Source: Aradus depressus
Taxonomy: Eukaryota; Arthropoda; Insecta; Hemiptera; Aradidae
NCBI GenBank assembly: GCA_963662175.1
Contig: OY759224.1
Span: forward strand, 19,415,489-19,479,488
Direction of reading: 5' to 3'
Length of the DNA stretch: 64,000 nt
The translations under genes were made by a program, and so were the position numbers. Each line of letters opens with the position of its first letter. Position 1 is the first letter of the stretch. The notes beneath the pieces are model-generated. The model saw nothing but the letters and a program-made list of their open reading frames with translations. It had not been told where the DNA came from and searched no databases. This document shows positions 12,149 through 26,000 of this stretch, one piece after another.

Positions 12149-15100
12149 GAATTGACTTAATAACATTTTCTATAATTGAATATAAAAAAAATATCTTACG
12201 AGCTGTAGTAAGGAGGTAAAGCGCTCTGAAACAAATCCCTTTTTTCATAAACATAATCCATAACCTGAAAAATTATATTAATGTAAATATAAACTATATA
12301 AATTCATTACATCGGCAGTTATTATGTTTTTAGAATTGAACCCCCTTTCCTACGGCCGATATCGCTGAAAATTGACAGGTTATGTCCCTGAAATTTTGTG
12401 TAGATACAATCATTACAACGGCAGTTATTAGAGTCTGAGTTAAGCCTCTCCTTAATCTCCACATTTCTCTGGCTGATTTGACTCAAAATCGGTAGGTGTT
12501 GTTTTTACGGGGTCCAGGTCACCTATATAAAATTTTTTGTCAACAAAATTATTCTATCGGCAGTTATTAGAGCTTTTATGTTAAGCTTCCCCCCTAAACT
12601 TCCCCTTTCCTTCAGTCGATTTGGCTGAAAATCAATAGATGCCGTCGTTGGAGAGTTTTGGATTCACATATGAAATTTCATGTCGATTCATTTATTCTAT
12701 CGGGAGTTATCGTGTTCATAGGCACATACATTTTTTTTTTTTTTCATATTTGGAATCTGCAGTTTGGAAAACATGAAATTCCGTTGAAAACTCCGAATCG
12801 AATTTTTGACCAATTTCGTAACTTCTCGTTTACTATGTATAGCTGGGGGAGTATACACCTGTAGATGACTAACTGACTTATTATAAATATAATATTTAAA
12901 GAGACAGAAGTATACTATAGCTTATAATAAGTGTAAAATACACGGAGGAAACTATATTCTTGCGGCTAGAAGATATCTCCTTGACAATATCTTCATTCAG
13001 AATTAAATTAAAAAATATTCCTCATAATTTGTGTACCTTGGGTAGTAAAACTCTATTCTCCTCGAGAGAATCACCTAGTGGTGTCTATTATATCACCTAC
13101 TGGTGTCTACTATTCCCTATCACCTAGTGGTGTCTATTATTACCTATCACCGACACAAAATACAGGATAAAACGTTTTTGTCACAAGAATAAATTTGCTT
13201 TGCCGCAAGAATATATTTTTCTCCGTGTAGAATAATATTAAAGAAGGAATAATACGATGTTTTTAATGAGTATGGCCCAGTGACTGTCCTTGTTGTTCTT
13301 AAGATGGAGTAATCTTGAATGTGGAATTACTTTAAAGTATGGACATGTAAATTTTGAAAAAGTTTCTTACTGATAAAGGAATATCAGCCAGTTTCTTACT
13401 GTATCCACATTCTTCACATATTTCTGTCAGAACCTCTATTAGTCTAACACCCAACTCCCGAATCGATCTCACAGATTTACCAAAATCTGAAAATAAACAT
13501 ATTTATTATTATATACAGAATGTTTGTAAAAGCTGCCTAGTATTATACATGTAAATGTTTACTCTAAAAGATTTTTATTAATTAATTTAATGGGAGAATA
13601 AATAAGTTTCATAGAGCTTCTGAAGATGGCCATAAGCTGAAGATCATCATAAGCTCCACTCGAGTCTGGAACACCTCAATAAGAGTCAAAAGGAATGAAG
13701 AAAATGTTGACATGGTTACGTACCAGGCTGACCTATGGATATCTGATGGCTTGGGAATCCCTTCTTTGTGTGGTGGAACTGTCTGTCAGACACATCCTTA
13801 CCGAATGCATACCATGTAGTCCCCAGAGAGAGAATCTCACAAATTACACAACAATTTAATTTTCTGCCTTTACAAACCTCCTATCTAAATTATAAAACAA
13901 AATTGTCTTCTTTACGTAGCATTTTTATTCCGTATACAGCAATCTCGACTATTACAAAATTAGCCCGCTAGGATCCCTACAAATCTGGTCAAAATGCCTA
14001 AAAAAGAGAAAAAAAAATGAAAGAACTGCCTCTGCCAATATCAACGAATAGCTCACACTTCACAAATTCACATTTCGTTTGATTACTTAGTTGTTATTCC
14101 ATTATCGTTATATTTCATGCGGAAATTTATTTTTCATCAATTTTTCGATAGGATTAATCGTTTTCGGGTAAATCAAGGAAGTGTCTAAAAATATGTATTT
14201 CAAAACTATATTTCGGCACGTTTTTCGGCATGTATCGAACGACCTGCAAAAATTGTATTTCATATAAAATTTTTATTTTAATGTTCTCTACAATTTGTAC
14301 ATGAAAAGATTTTTGATTAGGTCAAAAACATAAGCGGTATCTTGTGAAATGTAGTTTAGCACCGATGTTAAGTAGTCGCAATTTTCTTCGATTTCTTTAC
14401 AAAACACTAATACTTCCACTCTTAACCTACGCTTGGTTGTGCACTAGCCACACTAACATAACAAGATTACAAAACATTCCAAAACAAAGTCCTCCGGATA
14501 GCGGTGAACGCACCCTGGTTTATCAGGAACACCCAAATCCATCGGGAACTGGGAGTTGCTCCTTTTGCAGCCCACATTGAGAAACTCACCCGAAGCTTCC
14601 ATCAAGGTCTGCCAGCCTGCTCTGGTGCGGTTCACTACAGTCTCGGCCAGCCTGTAGCTCGCAGGCTGCAACCAAGACTGTACCAAGACTTTTTGTTTTA
14701 ATTATAATTTTCATGTTTATTTGCTCATTTTGTGTAAAGTACATAATTAGTACTGGTCCAAATAAAATGTTTTTCTTCTTCTTCTTCGATTTCAGCCAAA
14801 ATCTAATCAGATCTAAGTTAGAACATTCTTCTTCATTCAAAATTTAAAGTTCTACAATTTTTTTTGCGATAGATCACTCACAACTTTCCATGCACGTACA
14901 CACACGTAGAAACATCATCGTGAAAATGGTCAAAATGTATTCAGGGGACATTGAAAAGTGGAAAACCGTTGAAATCTCGATCTTGGATTTTCGCACGATT
15001 ACAATACTTCCTGATACTTGGTACGGGTACCATCCCCCCTCCCCCTCCCCTCTCATCTTGGGGGTAACGCGAAGGGATGATAGACAACTGCTCCTCATCC

Positions 15101-16992
15101 AGGGTCAGTCACCATTCTGGACCTTGAGGCGGGCGGTTCTCACAGCCTTAGCTAAAATGTTACTACGGGGATGGTTGCTTCCAAGCGGCACCACCAACTG
15201 AGGTTGGATTCGTAGTGGTTGTGGTTACTGGCACCAGCAGCGGAAGTCAGTTCCTGGCAGATTCTGCTGTTGGGCGAAGTAGTAGATGTCCTAATTCCAC
15301 TTCTATTCCAAGGAACTAATTCCACCCTAAACCAATTTCCGTATAAGCGAGAGCCTCAGTACCGCGGATAAGTGATTTCTACTATTTACCAACTAAAAAA
15401 TACTATTTATAGTATAGATACAAGAAAGTAAGAACGAATTAACGAACTGACCAGTCGTATCGAAACTAGCCTTGGCAGTGCTTCCGTCGAGAGCCGCTTC
15501 CGAAGCATGTGTTTGCTCATCCAATCTTTCCTGCATGTTCTGAGAGAAGTTAACTGGCAATGTGATCATGGCAAAACATCTATTCTTTTTTACAGCTTTC
15601 AGGGCATCTTCTTCACTGTTGAAATGAGACTAAAAAAAATAAATTTTAGTAATGTTTATAAATAAAGCCTAGGTGTATTGTCGTCACAAGAGGGTAAAAA
15701 CCTAGTATAAAAAAAAATTAACTGACACCAGGGCAAGCTACGAAGGTGCTTCTGAAACTGTAACATCTGAGAATAAATGTAAACAGTTTATTGTGTAAAG
15801 ATAATATCTCTCAGATGCGATTCTTTAATCCTGATTTCCAGAATTTGTTATTCTGAGTCTGACATTTTACTTATACCTAATAAAATATTAAAAGAAAATG
15901 TTGAAAAACAACTACAAAGAGAAGGAGGAAACTGGTCTGCGTAAAAACAAGGTATCCAACTTAACTGCCATCTACTAAAAGTTCTACCAGTCCGAGATAT
16001 TTTGAAAATAAATAGATAAGAGTACAAAATAAAATTGTGTTTCAACATGGAGAAAATGTAAAAATATAAGTTGGTTTTTGGAATCAATTTTGTGTTCATA
16101 ATTCGATTTGAGCAAAAAAGCATGCAAAAACATGCAAACATTTTAGTCTGATTTTGGAATGAAACTGTTCTTCTCTGAGTCGGGATTTGGAAACAAACAA
16201 AATTAAAATCGATTGCTAACTTGATTTTGGCAAAAATTCATTCATTCATTACATTGGCAGATAATAGGGTCGAGCCCCTTCTCTCTGTTCCTCCTTCCGT
16301 TCGACCGAGATCCGGAAAATGAATAGGCGCATCCTTATTCGATTTTGAACGGATTCCCTTATTCTGAAAGCATATTTATATTTAAGATTTCTATTATTCC
16401 CCATTTTTAACCAGCCTCCTTTGGATACAACAGACGTTGGAATTTTTCCTTAATAGATAATGTTATTTTAGACACGCAGAGAAGAGATTCCACAAAAAAT
16501 GTCGGCAGACTTTTAAATTTTTTGTTCATTTCACCGACCACATGCAGGCAGTCGAAGATGTTCCTGGGAGGGGAGTCCAGGGTTCTGAAAGACGGGATCC
16601 TGAACCTCAAAAGGAACGAGCTTAGACAATTGACTGGAGTTCTCACAGGACATGGTCCGTTCAATAGACACCTACACACTGTGGGAGTCAAGGACAGTCC
16701 TACCTGCGATAGATGTGGGGAAGAAGACGAAACGGCGGCACACTTCCTGGGCATCTGCTCGGGATATGCGCGAACGAGATTCCGCATCTTTGGTGGGGAT
16801 GTAATCGCAGAGGAGGACTTAAGATTGGACTATGAGAGCATTCTCAGGTTCATTAAGGAAACTGGGAGACTGAGCACTTCATGAAGGGCTTGGTTTAGTT
16901 TTATAAACATACAGATAATATAATAAGGGGGAAGTCTAGCGCTTCCAGGGAAGGGATAAGAGTATTGGATGCTTAGGTCCCTAGGTGTAAAC

Positions 16993-17023
<31 letters not shown>

Positions 17024-20000
17024 CCTAGAAAGTTTTCTCTTGAGACCGTCTAGGGAGTAAAATAATTTGAACCTGGGATGTTAAACGTTTTTAAAAACAT
17101 TTGTGCTATTAAAATCTACATTCTCTTCAGAAAATGAAAGTACAAAAATTTCAGCTATTTCCTAGCAGGCAGTGAAAAAAAAAATACGACAAATATCTAC
17201 TCACAATTTTAAATATCTCGTTGAGATGGTCGATGTAGCGACATGAGAAGGGCCTGGTAGGTTGACACTGAGAGGCCAGCTGAAGGTAAGGAGTGTTGTT
17301 GCGACAGTTGTCTGTTTCAAAGTTGACAATAGCCAAAGGTACATTACCAACTATAAAATCACTTCCATCCTTATTTCTCAACTGGCCAAGGATAATGAAT
17401 AGCACAGATGGTAAACAGATCACAAAGAGTGTTATCCTGAGAAAAAAAAATACATGGAATGTCAACATGGGATGGGATCCAAATTAGTTTACATTTTTTC
17501 TGTTTTTTAATTAATTTTGTATGCCATGATTGAATTTCTTGAATGCTTTTTTCAACAGATCATAAATAAGTGTTATTCTTATGGGAATTTGAATTCAAAT
17601 ATAAAATTTCATGTCGATACATGTAAAATCCGCCATTGATCAGTAAAACCTCATTTTTGAAGAAATCAGCAACTGCCTATCTAGAATCGAGGCTATTTTA
17701 AATAGTCACTAAATCAAGTGGTGACACTGACTGTCTCACGCCTGGGCATATTCTCATCGGCACTAATTTGCTGGTTCCGCCTGACTCAGGTCATGGAGCG
17801 AGTGAACTCCGTTTTTCCTGTACTTCGTCTCCCCGTATTTTGTTCCCGCTCTCCCTTTGTTTTCCCGCATCTTTTTCCCTATCAACTTGTCCCTTTTTTA
17901 CTAGAAGACCAGCAACCTTGTTGTCAGGCGGGAAATCGGTCAGTAGCCCTTTTTTCTATTATTTTTTGATTCCCTTTAACCCCCATTTTCCTACCCGGAC
18001 TTGTGTCTATACCAGGGTTAATTATATTTTGGTTAGTTCTAATTATATGTTAGTTCTCCAGTTACATTAATATTATCATAATTTTGCCGCCCCCTGTTTG
18101 CTATATATTATATATTTCATAAACATAATATGTATATTTCATAAACGTAATAGGAAAGCAAGGGGTCTACCCTAAACAGACAAAATCGGCAAGTGGTCTA
18201 CGGAATAAATAAGTTTTGGAGTCTCTGGTTTAGATTATACTATGTGACTACTGTAAGGATTAATTTCAGGTTGTGTTATTAGCTTTTTAATTTTATTTTT
18301 TATTTATTAAAAATGTTATTTAGTAAAATAATTTTTCAATTTGTTCTTTGTATTTTATCTGATTTTTTGTGAAAACTTTTTCGTTGAAAAAAAAAAAAAA
18401 AAGTAAACAATAAATTTGTTCAATAATATATATTTTTTTTATTCCTTCAAGTAAGCACTTTGGTTTCAGTCCATCAAAAGTGACCAAGTCATAATATAGG
18501 AAAGTTGCAATGATGACCAAGTCAAAAATCCATCCCCTCAACAGCTCAAATAAAAATTTATAAACTAAAAGTTAATGCAATATGGAAGTAAATAATACTT
18601 AAAAGAGGAAAATGTTAAAATATAAATAAAATATAAAAATACAGATTTTACCCAGGAGATAAAACTTTAAAATGTAATTTACCAACAGTAGTATACATTT
18701 GACTTGGTCACTTTTGGCAGTACACCCACCATATATATATTATATCACATAAATATATATATATTTCAAAGAAGCATGATCAAGTCAGTCGTTGAAGGGT
18801 TCCAGATGGACAGATGAACGTCATTTACTTTCATCAACACACGGATTCTTTAAAAAAAAAAAAAAAAAAAAAAGTAAAGTATAATTGACTTACGACCAGT
18901 TTCTACGAGTCCAGTTGTAATCCTTAACCAATTGGGCTTTTAATCTCTCTTTATCCAAATTACTTTTAGACTGAAATGGTACAGTACTCGGTTCAATTTT
19001 TGGATAAAATATTGGTTCCTGTAATCACAGAAAAAACAATGAACCAAGTATGATATCAGCTGGAGAAAAGGGGAGTTTAGCCATATGAGTAGTAGTTAGT
19101 AATAATAAATTATCTTGTAAAAACAATTAATTTTACCTCAGCAGAATCAGTTTTTTCTTGTTTTTCGCTGAGTTTCAAGAAAACTTCTTCCAAAGAGTTA
19201 CAGTTGTACTGTCGCAGAAGTACATTGGGTGGCTCCTCAGCAAGAAGAACCCCGCCTCTCATCAGACCAATCTGGAAATGTAATTTCATTACCAAATTGT
19301 GTTACTTTCTTAGGTGAGGATTCAAAACGAAATATTGGGGAGAGGGATAAAAGTTTTATCGGGGGGGAGGACTTTTGATACAATTTCACTTAAAAATTAA
19401 TTTTAACTGGAGGGGTTGTGAAGAAGTTGAACTATTTACATACTTCGCAGCTATAGCAGGAATGGATGAATGAAAATATAATTTTCTCCAGATATCTATC
19501 AGTTTATACAAATATCAATCTTTAAAATGTATCCAATAAAACAACATTGCAAAATGTGTACTTACACAATTAGCATTTTTCGCCTCTTCAATATAATGAG
19601 TAGTAATAATAATTGTCTTCTTATGTTGCCTTACAAGGTCTAAAAAATACGTCCAGATGCTAAAAACGAGAAATATGGAATAATAAATATTGATAAAACT
19701 CATATTTGAAAAAAAGTAGACGCCAAAATACCTGTGACACAGAAGAGGATCCACGCCAACTGTTGGTTCATCAAGAATCAGGAGTTTAGGGTTATTTAAC
19801 AAGGTGACTGCCATGGAAACTCTTCTTTGTTGTCCGCCACTGGTATTAAATTTAAATTATTTGGACAATTAAATTGAAGTCAATTTAGGGTTTCTATTTG
19901 GTATATGAAATCAGAATACAAATTAAATTGCAGTAAATGTAGTACAAGAAATCAGAATATAAATTAAATTGCAGTAAATTTAAAATTTCTATTTAGTATG

Positions 20001-23000
20001 AGAAATCGGCATATAAAATATATTGCAGTTAATTTAGTATAAGAAAACACAATATAAATTAAAATGCAGTACATTTAGAATTTCTATTTAGTATGAGAAA
20101 TCGGCATATAAAATATATTGCAGTAAATTTAGTATAAGAAAACACAATATAAATTAAAATGCAGTACATTTAGAATTTCTATTTAATACAAGGAATCAGA
20201 ATATAAATTATTTTGCAATAAATTTAGGATTTCTATTTCGTATAAGAAATCAGACTATAAATCAAATTGCAATAAATTTAGTATAAGAAATCACAATATA
20301 AATTACATGCAGTACATTTAGAATTTCTATTTAATAAAAGAAATCAGATTATAAATTATATTGCAAAAAAATTTAGGATTTCTATTTAGTTTACGAAATC
20401 TGAATATAAATTAATTTGCAATAAATTTAGTATAAGAAATCACAATATAAATTAAAATGCAGTACATTTAGAATATCTATTTAATACAAGAAATCAGAAT
20501 AAAAATTAAATTGCAATAAATTTATGGTTTCTATCTAGTACAAGAAATCAGAATATAAACTATATTGTAACAAATTTAGGATTTCTATTTTGTATAAATA
20601 ATCAGAATATAAATTAAATTGCAGTAAATTTAGTATTTCTATTTAGTATAAGAAATCAGAATACAAATTAAATTGTAATAAATTTAGACTTTCTACTTAG
20701 TATAAGAAATCATAATATACTTATTTAGATAAATAAAGTTGAATATACCTGCAACTGACTATCAAGCGCTCCAGAGGTGGCAGCTCAAGAAAACTTATTA
20801 ATTCATTTCCTCTTGATATTATTTTTTCGTTAGTCATTCCATATATACGGCCGTAAAAGTAGAACACTTCGCTTATTGTAAATTCTACATTGAGTGCAAC
20901 TTCCTGGGAAGAATAATTTAAAGAAAGAAATTATCATTCATAAAATTATAGGAGAAAATTTGACTCTCGCATGGCTAATATGCATTGTGCAAAGCTAAAG
21001 TGAAAAAAATAAGGCATAACTAGGACTGGGAAGGTGGAAGACTAAGCAATGCACACATAAACTGCATAATTTCTATAGTATGGTCCCATTCCCAGTTATC
21101 GGACCTCTAGGAGACTAATAAAAATTCTAATTTTGAAAATGTCTAATAAATTACCACCAGAAATATGCTAACAAAAAGCTTATTTTGTCAGCTGATTCGT
21201 ATAGTCGTAATAACTGTCAGAAAGAGTAAAGGTCATTAACTCATATCAAAGACGGGGAAATTATAAAAAATTTTAAAAAATAAGAAATTTTACTTTTGCC
21301 GGAGACTGCACTTCCGTAGAATATGCATTATAGGTATATAGGATTTAAAATTGTAAGTACTCAGATATTAACAACAAAAAAATTGTTGTTGGATCTCTTG
21401 CAATGTTCTTCCCCAGCACGAATTATTCAATAAAGTTTTATCTCTCCCTCTAGAATCAATTGACCGCTTAGGCTAAACGTCTATATGATACTTAACATTT
21501 TTTGCAGAGATATTGTGAAACACTTAATTAAAAGTATTAAAAGAAAAGAAAAAACGTATGTTTAAAAAAAAAAATTGTCTATTTCACAAAATATATATAT
21601 AATATTGGAGAGGGCGCCGGTAGTGGTATGCGTGCTTGACTTCTAAGCTCAAGAACGTGGGTTCGAAACCCGACCGAGGCTCTACCTTCCACATAAAATA
21701 AACTTAAGCACGCCGTCCTTCGGATGGGACGTTAAGCGATGGTCCCAAGCCTGTACGATGTCAGGTACTCATTAAAGACCCCTGCCTGCCCTAGGTGAAA
21801 ATTCAAGGTAGGCAAAATTTAGGACTCCCATAGTAGAGACAGGCTCATGTTCACCAGAGTGACGAAAAAGCGCCCTGGTAGTAGGCGATATGACCTCGTA
21901 GTTAAGCCCGGGCATGAGTCATAAAACCTAAACCTATTAATTTTTTTTTTTTTTTTCTCTATTCTGCAATCTGTCAAGCCAGCCAGTGCTGCCTGGCACT
22001 CCCTTAGACAGTCTCGTTATTTATACAAAGAAGATCAGGCCAGCGTCGTCTTAGGCGGCGTGGAGGGTTGTCGGGATGGGACTGAGATGACATGCGCTGA
22101 GCTACAGGATTGGGATGAAAATGAAAAATGGAAAAATGAAAATAAATTTTATTATTCTGAGACCGAGGTCCCTTTAAGAATAAATTACATACAGAGTAAA
22201 GAAAAGGAAACAATGAAATATGGGATGGGTATTCAACTTGGAATGGAATTTCTTGAAGCGGAGTTGGATTAGGTCGTGGACATAAGGAATGTTGAGGTTT
22301 TTATGACAGTTTTGCCTTCGAAGAGTGAAGGTAACTTGAACACATTTACCATCATTGATCTTAATTCTCCATAGTTTATATTAAAATTAATAATAAAATA
22401 TTTAAAGATTAAAATAAAATAAAATTACATTATATGTAAAATTTAATAATTGAAAAAATGTTACTCTAAAAAAAGTAACTTTGAGGGCGCCATTTTCATG
22501 TTAGGTTAGGTTAGGTTTTATGACTCATGCCCGGGCTTTAACTGCGAGGTCATATCGCCTACTACCAGAGCGCTCTTTCGTCACTCTGGTGGACATGAGC
22601 CCGACTCTACTGTGGGAGTCCTAAATTTTGCCTACCCTAAATTTTTTATTCATCTAGGGTAGGGGTCTTTAACGAGTACCTGGCATCGTACAGACTCGGG
22701 AGCATCGCTTAACGTCCCATCCGAAGGACGGCGTGCTTGAGTTTATTTTACCTCCCAGATAAAATAAACTAAGGACCTCGGTCGGGCTACGAACCCACAA
22801 CCTTGAGCTCAGAAGTCAAGCACGCATACCACTGAGCTACCGGCGCCCTCCATTTTCATGTTGGCCCTGGTGTCAATACATCCATTACGACGGTTATTAG
22901 AATTTTTGTGTTAAACTTCCCCCCTTTGTCGATATGGCTGCAAATGTGTTGATAAATGCATTCTATTATCTTCACAGGAACACATAAAGACATAATTTTT

Positions 23001-26000
23001 TTTTCTTCTTCAATTTTTCGAATCAGGCAAAACACGAAATTCGAATAAATATTTAACATCAAATTTCTGACCTATTACATAACTTCTCCTATAAATCGTA
23101 TAGCTGAGCAAGTAAATATAATAATGAACTGAATAATGAATCCATTGAGAAGAAAATAGGATTAATTATAAATGTTTGTCACGACACAGTCCGAATAAAG
23201 GACTAGGAACTATTAGAAATGAAAAAATTGTTCATTTCTGTTTAATTTTCTTGTCTACAATAATACATGTTAGTTATTTAGATGTGGCAATGAACTGCCT
23301 TCAGTTGAGTGACCCCTGCACACAAATTATTCAGTATGGACCCAACCAAGAGCCCTATAATCATCAACTAAATATAGCAGGAAAAAATAGCTTCTTTTAA
23401 CAGACGATTTTGTTTTGGTTCTGGTCAAAAAGCATAGTAAATCAATGTATTTTAACCTCTCTATTGTAAACCCTATCCATTGAGGACACACTATTTTTGA
23501 CGTGAAAACGTCTATTCGCTCATTAAGAACAGTGATAGCCTGTCAAACTTTCTTGTGTTACAAAATATCGTCAGATTTCAATCGATAATAACTACGAGAA
23601 TAATAATGCAATAACAACGGTTGAGGTCACATAGGATAGAGCATGTCTGTACGTGTTTGTTTTGCCTGTGACGTTATCGGGCTAGTGTTGGAGCCGGCGG
23701 ATGATTGTTGCGAATTAGCGTTGTGTAAAATTAGAAATTAGTGTAGCATGATAACGCTTTTAGATAGGACGTTGATTCGGGTGTCATTGTAAAGATCTTG
23801 AGGAGCACTACTAGGATTAAAAGTGAAACAATAAAAATTTAAATCTGTATTGAATTGAAAATTGTAAAAAAATTAAAGAAGTCTCATAAGAATCGTAAAT
23901 ACGAGTGGATATATAGAAAACGCAAATCAGAGGAAAGCTCACATCAAAAGGAATTTAAAAAACCTAAAAAGTCTAGTGCCGAGCAAATGCAAGAGCTATG
24001 GCAGCATCGAAAAGAAAATGAAAAATGATTTTATCCTGACGTTATCACTGAAAATCTACGGCGTGGATCTTGACTACGTCTTCATGTTTTTTTTTTTTTT
24101 TTTTTTTTTTTTTTTCCATTTTTGATATCAGGAGGTCGGAAGACATGAAATTTCTGGCCGAGTACATAACTTCCCCTATACAATTTTTTAGCTGGGGAAA
24201 TATATTCAACGTTCACTTTCCTTGAAATTAGTTCCGAGAATATGAATTGAACTAACAGCCTGAACAATTCGGAGAAAATTCTAGAGTGTTTAATTTCCAA
24301 ATTTGATTAAAAGTTTTTGAAAATTCCCTCTGCACTAAACAAACCTCCGTGAAAGATGTGACAGTTCGCATTTCAGAATAGAAACATCGAAAAGTAAGAT
24401 AAAAATATTTAAAAAAATGTTTTAAATAAAAGTTAACCAATTCATTTAGTAGAACATGACTCTTCGTTAAAAAAAGGAACATTTAGCGCTCTGCTTAGGG
24501 TTATACGGGACACCTTGCAGAGGGTGAAGTGAACAGACATCAGAAAGTCAACAACTGACCTGAGGCATGTAGCCTACATGCGACTTGTGCTTGACAGAAA
24601 CCTGTATATCCCCAGAGTCGAGGGTCCGTTGTCCAACAATGCTGCTCAGAATTGTCGTCTTGCCACAGCCACTGGGGCCTAGCAAACCATATCTGAAAAT
24701 TACAATATCTATTAGACAATAATATATTGCTGGCAGCTATATTATTCTATTTATTACTTCCTCAGCTATTTGAGGTTATATAACTGTGATATATAAAAAA
24801 TACACGCATTCAAATTATTAATATTACTAAATTAACTGCAGTAGACTCTCCCTTATCCGTTCTGTTAACCGGCGTGCTCCCTTATTCGGCGCTCGCAAAA
24901 TAATATCAAATTTGTTAAACTAAAATTAACATTCAATTATTAGATTATCAATTATATGAGCCATGTGTATTTACGAGCACATAATAATTCCGTAACTCAC
25001 GAATCTTTCATGTATTTTTATTGTACATACATATGTACATTGTATTTATAATGAAGGGAACGCTAATACAATATTTTATTACTTCACTAATATCCTATAA
25101 ATAAATTATAATAAATACATAGTTAAAAAGTTTCCTAGAATAGAAAAACAAAGGTACCGTCCCATCCTTGGCACAACAATATCGTCTTATCGGGAAATGA
25201 ACACTTAACTAGTAAAGTCAAAGTTTAATTTTTTTCAACAGAAACCCTCTCCTCCTATTTATTTTTCCTTTAGACCAGTTCTATTTTTCTCAGTTTTCAT
25301 TTGATTCTCATAGTGAAAAGAATCGTTGGATCGTTTTTCAGACGTCTTAACACTAAAGAAGTGGTGGGACTATGCAGCACGGAACAGTGTTGCGTTAGGG
25401 AAACAAAAGAAAATTACCGATTTTTTAACAAATAATATTTTTAGAATTTAGGTTTTGTTTTAAATATGTACATATGTAATTAAACGAAGATTTCAACATA
25501 TATTTTTAATGCTTGGATAATTATACATATGTACGTACATATAATAAATCAATGTTCAGTATGTAGGTACATATTTGTCAATTTAATAAATGTTATCAAC
25601 AAATTACATACGTGTTTTATTCCTTAGCTCACCTAAAAACACATTTTTTTATGCTTTAATTGATATATTTTTTTCTCATTAGCTGATGATTTCCGTTATC
25701 CGGCATTTTCTGTCATCCGGCGTCACGTCGGTCCCGGCAAAGCCGGATAAGGGAGAGAAGCAACTAAATCAGTGAATAATAATATGAATGTATGTATTTT
25801 GTTTTTAAAAAACCCATGAATAAAAAACAATACACGACCATCAGCTGTTTTGAATTAGTGTAGAAGAGTCGAGGTCTGGGTTGAGGTGAGACGGTCTGAG
25901 TTGAGATGGAGTGAGAGTTTAGGCTTAAGGTGTGGAGAACTAAATTGTAGTGAATTTAACAAATGAATAAAAAAAAAATAAGCCAATAAATAAAACTGTT

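Noticed and set aside
18470..18722. Short inverted pair AAAAGTGACCAAGTCA as a MITE
   Set aside because: Only about 16 bases pair and no target duplication or further terminus was found.
19852..20725. CRISPR-like repeat array
   Set aside because: Units are imperfect, AT-rich and without unique spacers, and lie in a spliced eukaryotic intron; it is a minisatellite.
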